Shown here: positions 1 through 8,689 of the stretch, in pieces | Position numbering within the stretch: the first letter of the stretch is position 1 | How the letters are laid out: every line of letters begins with the position of its first letter | Assembly (NCBI RefSeq): GCF_024168825.1 | Contig: NZ_JALJWH010000001.1 | Span: 2,604,001 to 2,668,000 of the forward strand | Direction of reading: 5' to 3' | Source of the DNA: Paenarthrobacter sp. A20 | Lineage (GTDB): Bacteria; Actinomycetota; Actinomycetes; Actinomycetales; Micrococcaceae | DNA: 64,000 bases | Position numbers and translations under genes: made by a program | The notes under the pieces: generated by a model | Database searches by the model: none | What the model saw: the letters and a program-made list of their open reading frames with translations, nothing else | Told to the model about the DNA's origin: nothing

Positions 1-856
1 GGGTGAGCGCTTCGGCTTCCGTGGAACCGATGACCGGGACGATGCCCGGCAGGATCTTGATGCCTTCCGGGTCGCGGCCCACGGCTGCGGTACGTGCCTT
101 CAGGTCTGAATAGAACGCCTGGGCGTCGGCCAACGTCTGGTGTGCGGTGAAGACGGCTTCGGCATACTGCGCCGCCAGCTTCTTGCCGTCCTCCGAAGAG
201 CCGGCCTGCACAATCAGCGGGTGGCCCTGGGGTGAGCGGGGGACATTGAGGGGGCCACGAACGCGGAAGTGCTTGCCCTCATGCTCAATCGCACGGATTT
301 TGTTGTCGTCGCCCCAAACGCCCTCGGCCTTGTCCGCGAGGACGGCGTCATCGTCCCAGCTGTCCCAGAGCTTCTGCGCAACCTCGATGAACTCGGCTGC
401 CCGCTCGTAGCGGACGGCGTGGGCGGGCTGGTCATCCACGCCGAAGTTGCGTGCTGCGTCCGGTCCCGCCGTGGTGACGACGTTCCAGCCTGCGCGGCCA
501 CCGCTGACCCAGTCGACGGATGCGAAGCGGCGGGCCAGGTTGAAGGGGTCGTTGTAGGTGGTGGAGGCAGTCGCGATCAGGCCGATCTTCTGCGTTGCCG
601 CAGCAATGGCGGTCAGCAGTACCGTGGGCTCCAGCTTGCCGGCCGGGCGGCGGCCCACCTCGCCGAAGAGGACCGGGGAGTCCGCGAAGAAGATGGAGTC
701 CAGCTTCCCGCGTTCGGCCGTGCGGGCCAGGTGCTGGTAGTGCTCCACCTTGGTGGAGGACAGAGGATCACTTTCGGGCAGGCGCCACGAGGCTTCGTGA
801 TGGCCGGTGCTCATGAGGAAGGCGTTGAGGTGGAGGTGGCGATCTGGCGGGGTCAT
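1..856 (-). CDS. LLM-class flavin-dependent monooxygenase (NtaA/SnaA/DszA type), 3' end cut off by window
   Basis: The first 285 codons of a reduced-FMN-dependent monooxygenase run off the left edge. The protein starts MTPPDRHLHLNAFLMSTGHH and contains segments typical of the nitrilotriacetate / sulfone monooxygenase branch: FFADSPVLFGE, IGLIATASTTYNDPFNLARR, GRAGWNVVTTAGPDAARNFG and HPLIVQAGSSEDGKKLAARY. Full-length relatives have about 440-460 residues, so roughly a third is missing. Such enzymes use FMNH2 from a separate reductase to oxidise C-S or C-N compounds; the substrate cannot be read from sequence. The ATG is preceded by GAGGAGAACC, a good ribosome binding site. The gene diverges from the acetyltransferase gene to its right. 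Confidence 0.9.
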   Translation of the reverse strand, partial: MTPPDRHLHLNAFLMSTGHHEASWRLPESDPLSSTKVEHYQHLARTAERGKLDSIFFADSPVLFGEVGRRPAGKLEPTVLLTAIAAATQKIGLIATASTTYNDPFNLARRFASVDWVSGGRAGWNVVTTAGPDAARNFGVDDQPAHAVRYERAAEFIEVAQKLWDSWDDDAVLADKAEGVWGDDNKIRAIEHEGKHFRVRGPLNVPRSPQGHPLIVQAGSSEDGKKLAAQYAEAVFTAHQTLADAQAFYSDLKARTAAVGRDPEGIKILPGIVPVIGSTEAEALT

Positions 857-1153
857 GGTTCTCCTCGGTCAAGGGTGGTCGGGGGCTGATGTGTGGCAAC
901 TCAAGCACGCCTCCGAAGGCCCGCGCCAGCGTTTCGACATGTGCCCGCAACAGCACGAAACCGGGGTTCACCCCAAGCAACGGAACTCCATCCGACGCCA
1001 CGGGAGGCAACACAAAAAGCAGCCCGCCAGTACCGTACGTGGGCAGCGCGAGGCAACCAGCCGGCGTCGTGGGTTCCGAACGTGACTGATAGTTCCATCA
1101 CGGAAAGGGGCTTTTGGCGCTGTGCGCACGTGCGGCGCGACTACCATTGGTAG
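857..1153. other. Divergent intergenic region with a 12-bp inverted repeat
   Basis: No credible gene is seen in these 297 bases; the short open frames on both strands lack family signatures and start signals. It must carry the promoters of the monooxygenase (left) and the GNAT gene (right). The inverted repeat GGGGTTCACCCC at 963-974 is a possible operator. At the right end CTACCATTGGTAG (1141-1153) is also palindromic; its TACCAT lies six bases before the GTG at 1154, the spacing of a -10 box for a leaderless transcript. Confidence 0.5.
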
Positions 1154-1666
1154 GTGCTTTCGCCGATTACCGTCCGTCCCGCCCTGCCCGAAGACTACGA
1201 CGCCGTTGCCCGCATTACGCAGGAGTCCTACGTCACCGCGGGGTACTACGGCGACGCCGACCACCCGTACCTGCAGAAGCTCCAGGACGTGGCCGGCCGC
1301 GCGGAGCACGCTGAGATCCTGGTGGCGGAGCGCAACGGCGAAGTTATCGGCTCTGTGACGGCAGCTCCTGCCGGTGGCGGCTTCTCGGACATCGGCCTCG
1401 ACGACGAGCTGGAACTCCGTACCCTGGTGGTGGATCCGGCAGTCCAGCGCTCCGGCGCGGGCCGTGCGTTGGTGCAGGCCGTCGTCGACCAAGCCAAGGC
1501 CATGGACGGCATCAAGGCTGTGTCCCTGACGACGGGCGCCACGTGGGAAAGCGCCAACGCCCTGTACGCACGTACGGGCTTTGACCGCGCGCCGCACCGT
1601 GACTGGTTTGTCCCGGGCACCGACATAAAGCTGTTCGTTTACCGGCTGGACCTCCCACAGTCATAA
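1154..1666 (+). CDS. GNAT family N-acetyltransferase
   Basis: A 170-residue single-domain GNAT protein, expected to move an acetyl group from acetyl-CoA to an amine; the substrate is unknown. The N-terminal strand ITVRPALPEDYDAVARI and the acetyl-CoA binding loop QRSGAG (residues 98-103, the Q/RxxGxG motif A) are clear, followed by the motif B-like segment NALYARTGF. The GTG start was chosen because it gives the normal family length and lies six bases downstream of TACCAT, fitting a leaderless mRNA; no Shine-Dalgarno sequence precedes it. ridA follows 57 bases downstream on the same strand and may be co-transcribed. Confidence 0.9.
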   Translation: MLSPITVRPALPEDYDAVARITQESYVTAGYYGDADHPYLQKLQDVAGRAEHAEILVAERNGEVIGSVTAAPAGGGFSDIGLDDELELRTLVVDPAVQRSGAGRALVQAVVDQAKAMDGIKAVSLTTGATWESANALYARTGFDRAPHRDWFVPGTDIKLFVYRLDLPQS

Positions 1667-1723
1667 AGTTTCCTTCGTAAACGCCGGTCACCGGACCGCG
1701 CGAAGCGACAGGAAAGGCGCGGC

Positions 1724-2116
1724 ATGCGCAAGACATTCGGCACGGGTTCGGTCTGGGAACAGACCCTTGGTTACTCCCGCGCAGTCCAGGTGGATAACAC
1801 CCTCTTCATTTCAGCTACGGCAGCCAGCGGGGTCGTTGATGGTCAACCGGGGATTGTTGGCGACGACTTCTACTCGCAGACCAAGTACATCCTGGAGAAG
1901 CTGGGTGCCGTTCTGGAGGAGGCTGGCTTCTCCTACGAGGACGTGGTCCAGTCCAAGTTGTACCTGACGGACATCAGCAAGTGGGAAGACGCCGGCCGTG
2001 CGCACGGTGAGGTCTTCGGCGAGATCCGTCCGACCCTGGCGCTGGTGCACGTCCTGCCGTTCCTGGACCCGGAAATGCTCGTCGAGATTGAGCTCGTGGC
2101 GCAGAAGCCCGCGTAA
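1724..2116 (+). CDS. RidA family (YjgF/YER057c/UK114) protein
   Basis: A 130-residue RidA-family protein. True RidA hydrolyses reactive enamines/imines made by PLP enzymes such as threonine dehydratase. The sequence shows the family fold, with FISATAASGVVDG near the start, the conserved Arg in EIRPTLALVHV and the C-terminal Glu in MLVEIELVA. The length matches the family (about 130). The ATG has an AGGAAAGG ribosome binding site. It is slightly divergent from archetypal RidA, so it may belong to a Rid subgroup that acts on other substrates. A strong hairpin at 2145-2192 ends the unit. Confidence 0.88.
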   Translation: MRKTFGTGSVWEQTLGYSRAVQVDNTLFISATAASGVVDGQPGIVGDDFYSQTKYILEKLGAVLEEAGFSYEDVVQSKLYLTDISKWEDAGRAHGEVFGEIRPTLALVHVLPFLDPEMLVEIELVAQKPA

Positions 2117-2144
2117 CGCCCCCTGCCGTAGCGCCCCCAACTTT

Positions 2145-2192
2145 GTAGCAGCAAACGCCCTTCTGAGCCCTCAAAAGGGCGTTTGCTGCTAC
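2145..2192. terminator. Bidirectional hairpin terminator
   Basis: A perfect 18-bp stem (GTAGCAGCAAACGCCCTT at 2145-2162 pairing with 2175-2192) and a 12-base loop sit between the converging ridA and response-regulator genes, so the hairpin can stop transcription from both sides. Confidence 0.85.
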
Positions 2193-2201
2193 TTACTTGG
2201 G

Positions 2202-2861
2202 CTAGCCCGGGACACCGTAGCGGTGTTCAGGGCGGCCCGTGCTTCCGTAGCGGAGTTGGATTTCGACGGCGCCATCGTCCGCGAGCGAGGACAGGTACCT
2301 TTGCGCTGTGGCGCGGGAAACGCCCACCCTCTCCGCGACCTCGGCTGCGGAGTATTGCTCGCCGGCAACCAACGATTCCAGGACGGCCGCTTCCGTGGCG
2401 GACCGGGGTTTGGCGGCCGGCGTGACGTCACCGGGAATCAGGGAGCGCTTGGCACGTTCAATGGTTGTCTGATCGACGGCGGTCTGCTGGCCGAGGATCC
2501 GGCGATACCGCGCGTAGGACCTGAGCTGTTGGGAAAGGGACTCCGCGGTGAAGGGCTTGAGCATGTACCCCAGGGCGCCGCGGCGCAGTGCGACCTTGAT
2601 GGACTGCGCGTCAGAGGCAGCAGTGAGCATCACGGCATCGACGTCCAGCTGGCCCAGCAGGTCCAAGCCTGAGCCGTCCGGTAAGTACACGTCCAGCAAC
2701 ACCAGGTCCGGGCGCAGGCTATGGATCGCCTGAAGGGCTTGGGATACCGAGCCTGCCGGGGCAAGGGCCATGAAACCGGCTACCGAATCCACATAGGCGG
2801 CGTGGAGCCTTGCGACGTGAAAGTCGTCATCCACGATCAACACCCTCAGATCATCAGCCAC
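2202..2861 (-). CDS. CitB/DcuR-type response regulator
   Basis: A 219-residue response regulator: an N-terminal receiver domain with acidic pocket DDD (11-13), phospho-acceptor Asp57 in LVLLDVYLP and conserved Lys in YMLKPF, then a C-terminal winged-helix region (VAERVGVSRATAQRYLSSL). This is the DcuR/CitB layout. It should take phosphate from the sensor kinase, which it overlaps by 8 bases, and activate the divergent CitMHS symporter gene. The start is GTG with GGGAGGACAGCA upstream (GGAGG at good spacing). Confidence 0.93.
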   Translation of the reverse strand: MADDLRVLIVDDDFHVARLHAAYVDSVAGFMALAPAGSVSQALQAIHSLRPDLVLLDVYLPDGSGLDLLGQLDVDAVMLTAASDAQSIKVALRRGALGYMLKPFTAESLSQQLRSYARYRRILGQQTAVDQTTIERAKRSLIPGDVTPAAKPRSATEAAVLESLVAGEQYSAAEVAERVGVSRATAQRYLSSLADDGAVEIQLRYGSTGRPEHRYGVPG

Positions 2862-4584
2862 TGCTGTCCTCCCTCACCGTTGAGCCCGCACCGGCGTCTG
2901 CGGAATCCATGACGCCGGGGATGGTTGCCATGAAAACGGCGCCCGGACCGCCAGCGGTGCCCGATTCCAGTACGCGCACATCTCCGCCGCGCCGCCGCGC
3001 AAGCTGCCGCACCAAAGCCAGCCCCAAACCTTGTCCAGCCCCCGAGCGTACCGGTTGTTCCGACGTCGTGAATCCCTCGGCGAAGACTTCCTCAGGTTCC
3101 AGGCTCCCCAAACCGTCGCCCGAGTCACCCACCACGAGGTGCAGGGTGCCGCCGTCCTGGGTGGCGTCGTGGTCAGGGAAGTCGTCCAGCAGCTCAACTT
3201 CCACCCACCGTTCCGTGGCGGAACCGGCGACGGCGGCACTCACCGCGTTGTCGATCAGGTTGCCGAGCACGGTGGTCACGTCCTGGGGATCGGCAACGTG
3301 TCCACGGACCAGTGTCTCTGGCCCGATGCGCAGGGTCACGCCGCGCTCTGAAGCCTCCACCCCTTTGGCGCCAATAAAGGCCTGCAAATACGTGTCCTGG
3401 AGGAGTTCGGCCTGCTCCACGGGGAACTTCAATGGTCCCGTGGCGGAGGTCCGGGCCAGGTACTCCTTGGCGGAATCGTACTGTCCGATGCTCATGAAAC
3501 CGGCGATGGTGTGGAGTTGGTTGGCGAACTCGTGGCGCTGCGCACGCAGGGCGGTGGACATGGTTCCCACGGCATCCAGTTGGCGGGTGAGCTGCTGCAG
3601 TTCCGTTCGGTCGCGCAGCATGACAACCCAGCCGAGGTCTTCCTTCCGGTGCCAGGCCTTGCGCGCGCTGGCCACCAGTACGCGTCCGCCTGCAACGATC
3701 TCCACGGCCTCAGCATCGCGGGCTGCCGGTTGGGTGAGCTGCCTCAGCTGTTCGGGTACGGCAGCGCTTGCCCAGTCCTGTCCGGTGGCATCGGGCATAT
3801 CCAGGAGCCTGGCGGCAGCTGCGTTGAACACTGAGATGCGGCCATCCGCGGCGATGCCGATCACGCCGTCGTCCACGCCTTGGAGAACTGCTACTTGGTC
3901 GTGGACCAGCGTGCTGATTTCCTCGGGCTCCAAACCCAGGGTGAGGCGTTGCAGGCGGTGGCGGAGCAGGAACGATGCCAGCACGCCCGCCAGGAGGGCG
4001 CCGCCGGCGGTCAGGGCAATGGGCACGATGTCGCGGGCCAGGCTGTTGCTGAGGGACTCCACGGAATAGCCGACGCTGACTTCGCCAACAATCACTCCTG
4101 AACCCCCTGGACCGTAGACCGGAACTTTCGCACCGGCAGAAGGCCCCAGCGTGCCCGTGTTGCGCGTCGTGATTTCTTCGCCGCCCAGGGCGACGGACGG
4201 GTCGGTACTGACCCGTTCACCAAGCCGCGCCGTTTCGGGGTGGGCCAGCCGCAGGCCGGTTTCGTCCGTGATGACCACGAACAAGGCACCAGTACGGACC
4301 CGGACGGCTTCGGCTGCAGCCTGCAGGGGACCGGCGGCGAGGACCTCCCGGGGAGGCGTTCCCTGTTCCTTGCTGATCTCTTGGACGCCGGCCCGGATAT
4401 CCGGATCCGCGGCAACCGTCCTGGCGAGGGTGAGTGCTTGGTTCTCGGCTTCCGTGCCGATCCGTTCGTAGACCAGCCAGCCGTGGACAGCACCGCTGAG
4501 CAGAACCACCAGCAAGACAACTCCCAATTGGAGGAGAAGTGTTTGGGTGGAGAAACGCATACTGACCCTGCTGAATCGCGGCAC
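2854..4584 (-). CDS. CitA/DcuS-type sensor histidine kinase
   Basis: A 576-residue membrane sensor kinase of the citrate/C4-dicarboxylate family. In order: TM1 (about 13-35, LLLQLGVVLLVVLL), an extracellular Cache-type sensor domain (about 36-165), TM2 (about 175-200), a PAS domain (GVDDGVIGIAADGRI onward), an H-box (QRHEFANQLHTIAGF) and a HATPase_c domain with GNLIDNAVSAA and the G boxes GDSGDGLG and GQGLGLALV. The likely ligand is citrate or a related carboxylate, inferred from the neighbouring CitMHS symporter. I chose GTG at 4584 because AAAGGAG lies five bases upstream; ATG at 4560 is an alternative and a longer frame to 4644 lacks support. Confidence 0.93.
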   Translation of the reverse strand: MPRFSRVSMRFSTQTLLLQLGVVLLVVLLSGAVHGWLVYERIGTEAENQALTLARTVAADPDIRAGVQEISKEQGTPPREVLAAGPLQAAAEAVRVRTGALFVVITDETGLRLAHPETARLGERVSTDPSVALGGEEITTRNTGTLGPSAGAKVPVYGPGGSGVIVGEVSVGYSVESLSNSLARDIVPIALTAGGALLAGVLASFLLRHRLQRLTLGLEPEEISTLVHDQVAVLQGVDDGVIGIAADGRISVFNAAAARLLDMPDATGQDWASAAVPEQLRQLTQPAARDAEAVEIVAGGRVLVASARKAWHRKEDLGWVVMLRDRTELQQLTRQLDAVGTMSTALRAQRHEFANQLHTIAGFMSIGQYDSAKEYLARTSATGPLKFPVEQAELLQDTYLQAFIGAKGVEASERGVTLRIGPETLVRGHVADPQDVTTVLGNLIDNAVSAAVAGSATERWVEVELLDDFPDHDATQDGGTLHLVVGDSGDGLGSLEPEEVFAEGFTTSEQPVRSGAGQGLGLALVRQLARRRGGDVRVLESGTAGGPGAVFMATIPGVMDSADAGAGSTVREDSSG

Positions 4585-4758
4585 CCTTGCTCCTTTCGTC
4601 CAGCTCCATTGAAGCACTGAGCACAATGCGCAAAACGTTCGCAACGAGCAGTATTCCCAACAATTCCCGGAAACCCTGGCCAGTGACGGGCGCCACCATA
4701 TCGTCTGTAGTGCGCATCACACCGACGTGGCGCCATTCACAGTAGTAAGGAGCCGGCC

Positions 4759-6255
4759 GTGCTGGTTTTGCTTGGATTCGCAATGATTGCGGTATTCATG
4801 GTCCTGATCATGACCAAAAAATTGACGCCCGTTCTGGCGCTGATCATCGTCCCCACCGTCTTTGGCCTGTTCGCCGGGGCGGGCCTCGGTATCGGCGACA
4901 TGGTGATGGACTCGATGAAGTCCATGACCTCGACGGCCGCGCTCCTCATGTTCGCCATCATCTACTTCGGCCTGATGATCGACGTCGGACTCTTCGACCC
5001 CCTGGTGAAGTTCATCCTGCGCAAGCTGGGCAACGACCCCGCCAAGGTTGTCCTCGGCACCGCGATCCTCGCCGCAGCAGTCTCCCTGGACGGCGACGGC
5101 TCCACCACCTTCATCCTCACTACTGCCGCGATGCTCCCCGTCTACCTGCGGCTCAAGATGAGCCCCGTGGTCCTCACATGTGTCGCCGGCCTCGCCAACG
5201 GCACCATGAACATCCTGCCGTGGGGCGGTCCCACGGCCCGCGCAGCCACCGCGCTGCACTTGGACGTCAACGATGTCTTCGTCCCCATGGTCCCCTCGCT
5301 CATCGTTGGCCTCATCGTTGTGTTGGTCTTCGCCTGGCTGCTCGGACTGCAGGAACGCAACCGCCTCCGCACCACCGCCCCTGAGATCTGGGGCGACGTC
5401 GCCGATCCTTCGGAAGCGTTCGACGGCGGCACTGGCCGCGGCGGATCTGTCGCCGCCGGTTCGGGCTCAGGTAAGGGCCGCTTCGGCTTTGGTCGGAACA
5501 GCTCCACCACGCCGGCAGGCAAGCCGGGCACCGGCGGAGGCTCCGGCGTCGCGGTCCTCGAAGACCCGGCCACCTTGGTGGACGACCACGACACCGCCAT
5601 GGCTGACACCGCACTTGACCCCAACCGCAAGACCCTCCGGCCCAAGCTGTTCTGGTTCAACCTGGGCCTGACCGTCGCCGTCATGGTGGTCCTGGTAGCC
5701 AACGTCGTTCCGCTGCCGTTTGTGTTCATGGTCGGCTCCGCCATCGCCCTGCTGGTCAACTTCCCCAAGGTCAAGGACCAGGGCGCCCAGCTGATCGCGC
5801 ACGCTCCCTCGATTGTCGCCGTCGTCAGCATGGTCATGGCGGCCGCAGTCCTCACCGGTGTCCTCAACGGCACCGGCATGGTCAAGGCAATGTCCGAGTG
5901 GCTCGTCCAGATCATCCCCGCCGACATGGGTCCGTTCATGGCAGTCATCACCGGCCTGCTCAGCATCCCGATGACCTTCTTCATGAGCAACGACGCCTTC
6001 TACTTCGGTGTCCTCCCGGTCCTGTCCGAAACCGCCGCCCACTACGGGGTGGATGCAGCAGACATGGCCCGCGCCTCCATCACTGGCCAGCCGTTCCACC
6101 TGCAAAGCCCCCTGGTCCCCGCGATCCTCCTGCTGGTATCCCTCGCCAAGGTTGACCTGGGCGACCACCACAAAAAGGTCCTGTGGCGCACGGCAGTCGT
6201 CTCGATCGTCATGCTGGCAGTCGGAGTCCTGACCGGAGCCATCGGCATCGGCTAA
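4759..6255 (+). CDS. CitMHS family citrate:metal/H+ symporter
   Basis: A 498-residue integral membrane protein of the CitMHS family, which imports citrate as a complex with divalent metal ions together with protons. Family segments include TKKLTPVLALIIVPTVFG, SLDGDGSTTFILTTAAMLP, NGTMNILPWGGPTARAA and SNDAFYFGVLPVLSE. About ten to twelve hydrophobic helices are visible. A long Gly/Ser/Thr-rich loop (about residues 220-275) separates the two halves and is probably cytoplasmic. The start is GTG behind AAGGAG. It is divergent from the CitA/CitB-type pair, which very likely controls it. The metal preference cannot be read from sequence. Confidence 0.93.
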   Translation: MLVLLGFAMIAVFMVLIMTKKLTPVLALIIVPTVFGLFAGAGLGIGDMVMDSMKSMTSTAALLMFAIIYFGLMIDVGLFDPLVKFILRKLGNDPAKVVLGTAILAAAVSLDGDGSTTFILTTAAMLPVYLRLKMSPVVLTCVAGLANGTMNILPWGGPTARAATALHLDVNDVFVPMVPSLIVGLIVVLVFAWLLGLQERNRLRTTAPEIWGDVADPSEAFDGGTGRGGSVAAGSGSGKGRFGFGRNSSTTPAGKPGTGGGSGVAVLEDPATLVDDHDTAMADTALDPNRKTLRPKLFWFNLGLTVAVMVVLVANVVPLPFVFMVGSAIALLVNFPKVKDQGAQLIAHAPSIVAVVSMVMAAAVLTGVLNGTGMVKAMSEWLVQIIPADMGPFMAVITGLLSIPMTFFMSNDAFYFGVLPVLSETAAHYGVDAADMARASITGQPFHLQSPLVPAILLLVSLAKVDLGDHHKKVLWRTAVVSIVMLAVGVLTGAIGIG

Positions 6256-6349
6256 CCCGCCGCGCAGCACCCCAACCCGGGTGCGCCGCAGGCGCAAACC
6301 GGCCCAAACAATCCTTCGCGCCGCGGCGCGGAACGAACCAGAAATCCCC

Positions 6350-6379
6350 CGGAGGGCGGCCCGAAGCGGCCGCCCTCCG
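6350..6379. terminator. GC-rich hairpin, probable terminator of the CitMHS gene
   Basis: CGGAGGGCGGC (6350-6360) pairs perfectly with 6369-6379 across an 8-base loop. It lacks a T run, so it is a candidate rather than a certain terminator. Confidence 0.45.
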
Positions 6380-6381
6380 CG

Positions 6382-6703
6382 TGCTCGCTCGTGCCTCGCT
6401 TGGACGCACGCTTCCGGGCACCCGCTTCAGCCCGCGCAGCACCCGGATGCCTGGGTCGTTCCGTGTGAAGGGCCACCCGCTTCATTCCGCGCAGCGAAGA
6501 AAGTCCCATCCCGCGTTCCGATCAAGCCCACCCAGCCCACGTCCCCAACCCAACGGGAAAGCAAAGTGCATATGGTCCGCTCAAGGTCTTTTTGGTTGGG
6601 GGAGGTGGTTCGGCGCTGGGTGGGTTCAACGTCAGTGGGTTTGGCACATCGGCGGTAGGCGGGACCTCCCGCAGGCTGCGTCTAAGCGAGGCACGAGCGA
6701 GCA
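6382..6703. repeat. 27-bp inverted repeat pair
   Basis: The arm at 6382-6408 (beginning TGCTCGCTCGTGCCTCGCTT) recurs inverted at 6677-6703 with 26 of 27 bases matching, 268 bases apart. GC-rich purine/pyrimidine patterns around both arms are also loosely similar, suggesting two inverted copies of one dispersed repeat. Confidence 0.75.
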
Positions 6704-6834
6704 GCCGAGGGAGAGTCGCGCCAGCCGCCGAAAGGTACCAACGCCGCGGCGGCTCACCCATTCCGCGTCGGTACCGTCCCGCATGGACAAGTAGACTGGT
6801 TCGGAAAACCATTTGAACTTTGCAGGGGAGATCC

Positions 6835-7131
6835 ATGGCTGCGATCAACCGTGACGACGTCGCGCATCTTGCGCGTCTGGCTCACATTGAAATGAGTGCC
6901 GAAGAACTGGACAGGATGGCTGTTGAGCTTGCTGTCATCGTGGATTCGGTGAAGAGCGTGAGCGAAGCTGCGGGGGAGGACGTCCCGGCGACGTCGCACC
7001 CGATTCCGTTGACCAATGTGTTCCGTGAGGACGTTGTGGGCCACACGTTCACGGCTGAGCAGGCATTGTCCGGTGCTCCGGATGCTTACGAGAACCGTTT
7101 CAAGGTCCCGGCAATCCTGGATGAGGGCTAA
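6835..7131 (+). CDS. gatC: Aspartyl/glutamyl-tRNA(Asn/Gln) amidotransferase subunit C
   Basis: A 98-residue GatC, the small belt subunit that wraps GatA and GatB in the amidotransferase converting Glu-tRNA(Gln) and/or Asp-tRNA(Asn) to the amide form. [18 protein letters not shown] at the N terminus and the C-terminal VPAILDEG are characteristic. ATG 6835 is preceded by GGGGAG; an in-frame TTG at 6820 would overlap that site and is rejected. It is first in the gatCAB operon, with gatA starting 4 bases after its stop. Confidence 0.96.
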   Translation: MAAINRDDVAHLARLAHIEMSAEELDRMAVELAVIVDSVKSVSEAAGEDVPATSHPIPLTNVFREDVVGHTFTAEQALSGAPDAYENRFKVPAILDEG

Positions 7132-7135
7132 TCAC

Positions 7136-8689
7136 ATGACTGATCTTAAGAACGAACTCATCCGCCACTCTGCTGCCGATCTCGCTGCCAAGCTGGCTTC
7201 CCGCGAGGTTACCGCCGTCGAAGTAACGCAGGCGCACCTTGACCGCATTGCCGACGTCGACGGCCAGGTTCATGCGTTCCTGCACGTCAACAGCGAAGAG
7301 GCTTTGGCTGTTGCGGCCGAGGTTGATGCTGCCCGCGCTGCCGGCGGTTCCGCCGCCGAAGAGCTGCATGCCCTCGCTGGTGTGCCGATCGCCGTGAAGG
7401 ACCTCATCGTGACGATTGGCCAGCCGACGACGGCTGGTTCGAAGATCCTTGAAGGCTGGAACAGCCCGTACGACGCCACCGTGGTGAAGAAGCTGCGCGC
7501 GGCCAAGATGCCGATCCTTGGTAAGACCAACCTGGATGAATTCGCCATGGGCTCCTCCACGGAGCACTCTGCGTACGGCCCCACCCGCAACCCGTGGGAC
7601 CTGGACCGGATTCCGGGCGGTTCGGGCGGTGGCTCCGCTGCCGCCGTCGCCGCTTTTGAAGCGCCGCTTGCGCTCGGTACGGACACCGGTGGCTCAATCC
7701 GCCAGCCCGGTGCAGTCACCGGAACCGTTGGCGTGAAGCCGACCTACGGTGCAGTGTCCCGTTACGGTGCCATTGCCATGGCGTCGTCGCTGGACCAGAT
7801 CGGCCCGGTTTCCCGTACGGTGCTGGACTCGGCGTTGCTGCAGGAAGTCATCGGCGGCCACGATCCGTTTGACTCCACGTCACTGACCGATCCCTTCACT
7901 GACCTTGTTGCTGCGGCCCGCGTGGGCAACGTGGCCGGCATGAAGATCGGCATCGTGAAGGAACTTCACGGCGAGGGCTACCAGGCCGGCGTCGAGAACC
8001 GTTTCAACGAGTCCCTTCAGCTGCTGAAGGATGCCGGTGCTGAAATCGTCGAAGTTTCCTGCCCCAACCTGAAGTACGCCCTGGGTGCGTACTACCTGAT
8101 CATGCCGTCCGAGGTGTCCAGCAACCTGGCCAAGTTCGACGGTGTCCGCTTCGGCATGCGCGTGCTGCCCAAGGACGGTCCCATGACCATCGAGCGCGTC
8201 ATGGGTGCTACCCGCGCCGCCGGCTTCGGCGACGAGGTGAAGCGACGCATCATCCTGGGTACCTACGCACTGAGCGCTGGCTACTACGACGCTTACTACG
8301 GCTCGGCGCAGAAGGTCCGCACGCTGATCCAACGCGACTTCGACGCCGCTTTCGCCAAGGCCGATGTCCTGATCTCCCCGACGGCGCCCACCACGGCGTT
8401 CAAGCTGGGGGAGAAGCTGGATGATCCGCTGGCAATGTACTTGAACGACGTCGCAACCATCCCGGCCAACCTCGCCGGTATCCCGGGCTTGTCCTTGCCG
8501 GGTGGACTGGCTGATGAAGACGGCCTGCCCGTTGGTATCCAGTTGCTGGCTCCGGCCCGCCAGGATGCCCGCCTGTACCGCGTGGGTGCGGTCCTCGAAA
8601 CCATGCTTGAAGAGAAGTGGGGCGGCCCGATGCTTGCGCAGGCGCCTGAGCTTTCATCAGCTTCAACCACCGCCGGAGGTTCCAACTAA
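7136..8689 (+). CDS. gatA: Asp-tRNA(Asn)/Glu-tRNA(Gln) amidotransferase subunit A
   Basis: GatA (517 residues) is the amidase subunit that hydrolyses glutamine and passes ammonia to GatB. The amidase-signature triad is intact: Lys88 (GVPIAVKDL), Ser163 in GGSGGGS and the nucleophile Ser187 in GTDTGGS. Length is close to the family norm of about 485-510, with a slightly longer C-terminal tail rich in Ser/Thr. The ATG follows the gatC stop by four bases, and the stop overlaps the gatB start as TAATG, which implies translational coupling. Confidence 0.97.
   Translation: MTDLKNELIRHSAADLAAKLASREVTAVEVTQAHLDRIADVDGQVHAFLHVNSEEALAVAAEVDAARAAGGSAAEELHALAGVPIAVKDLIVTIGQPTTAGSKILEGWNSPYDATVVKKLRAAKMPILGKTNLDEFAMGSSTEHSAYGPTRNPWDLDRIPGGSGGGSAAAVAAFEAPLALGTDTGGSIRQPGAVTGTVGVKPTYGAVSRYGAIAMASSLDQIGPVSRTVLDSALLQEVIGGHDPFDSTSLTDPFTDLVAAARVGNVAGMKIGIVKELHGEGYQAGVENRFNESLQLLKDAGAEIVEVSCPNLKYALGAYYLIMPSEVSSNLAKFDGVRFGMRVLPKDGPMTIERVMGATRAAGFGDEVKRRIILGTYALSAGYYDAYYGSAQKVRTLIQRDFDAAFAKADVLISPTAPTTAFKLGEKLDDPLAMYLNDVATIPANLAGIPGLSLPGGLADEDGLPVGIQLLAPARQDARLYRVGAVLETMLEEKWGGPMLAQAPELSSASTTAGGSN

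Larger units (their letters stand above)
6256..6834. other. 579-base non-coding stretch between the citrate and gatCAB loci
   Basis: No gene is supported here; open frames show low-complexity Arg/Ala/Ser translations typical of non-coding high-GC DNA. It holds short palindromes after the symporter gene (TGCGCCGCAGGCGCA at 6283-6297 and CGCGCCGCGGCGCG at 6318-6331), a hairpin at 6350-6379, a 27-bp inverted repeat at 6382-6408 / 6677-6703, and a short direct repeat of the form CACCCGCTTCAnnCCGCGCAGC near 6420 and 6476. The gatC promoter is likely near TAGACT at 6792-6797. Confidence 0.6.

Noticed and set aside
269..889. Plus-strand frame of 206 codons opposite the flavin monooxygenase
   Set aside because: The minus-strand protein matches the NtaA/SnaA family throughout and has a good ribosome binding site.
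901..1101. Minus-strand short frames upstream of the monooxygenase, possibly a frameshifted leader gene
   Set aside because: No recognisable protein on joining frames and no start signals; treated as intergenic.
6183..6794. Plus-strand frame of 203 codons running from the CitMHS gene end into the intergenic stretch
   Set aside because: Arg/Pro/Ser-rich low-complexity translation, crosses inverted repeats and hairpins, overlaps a certain gene.
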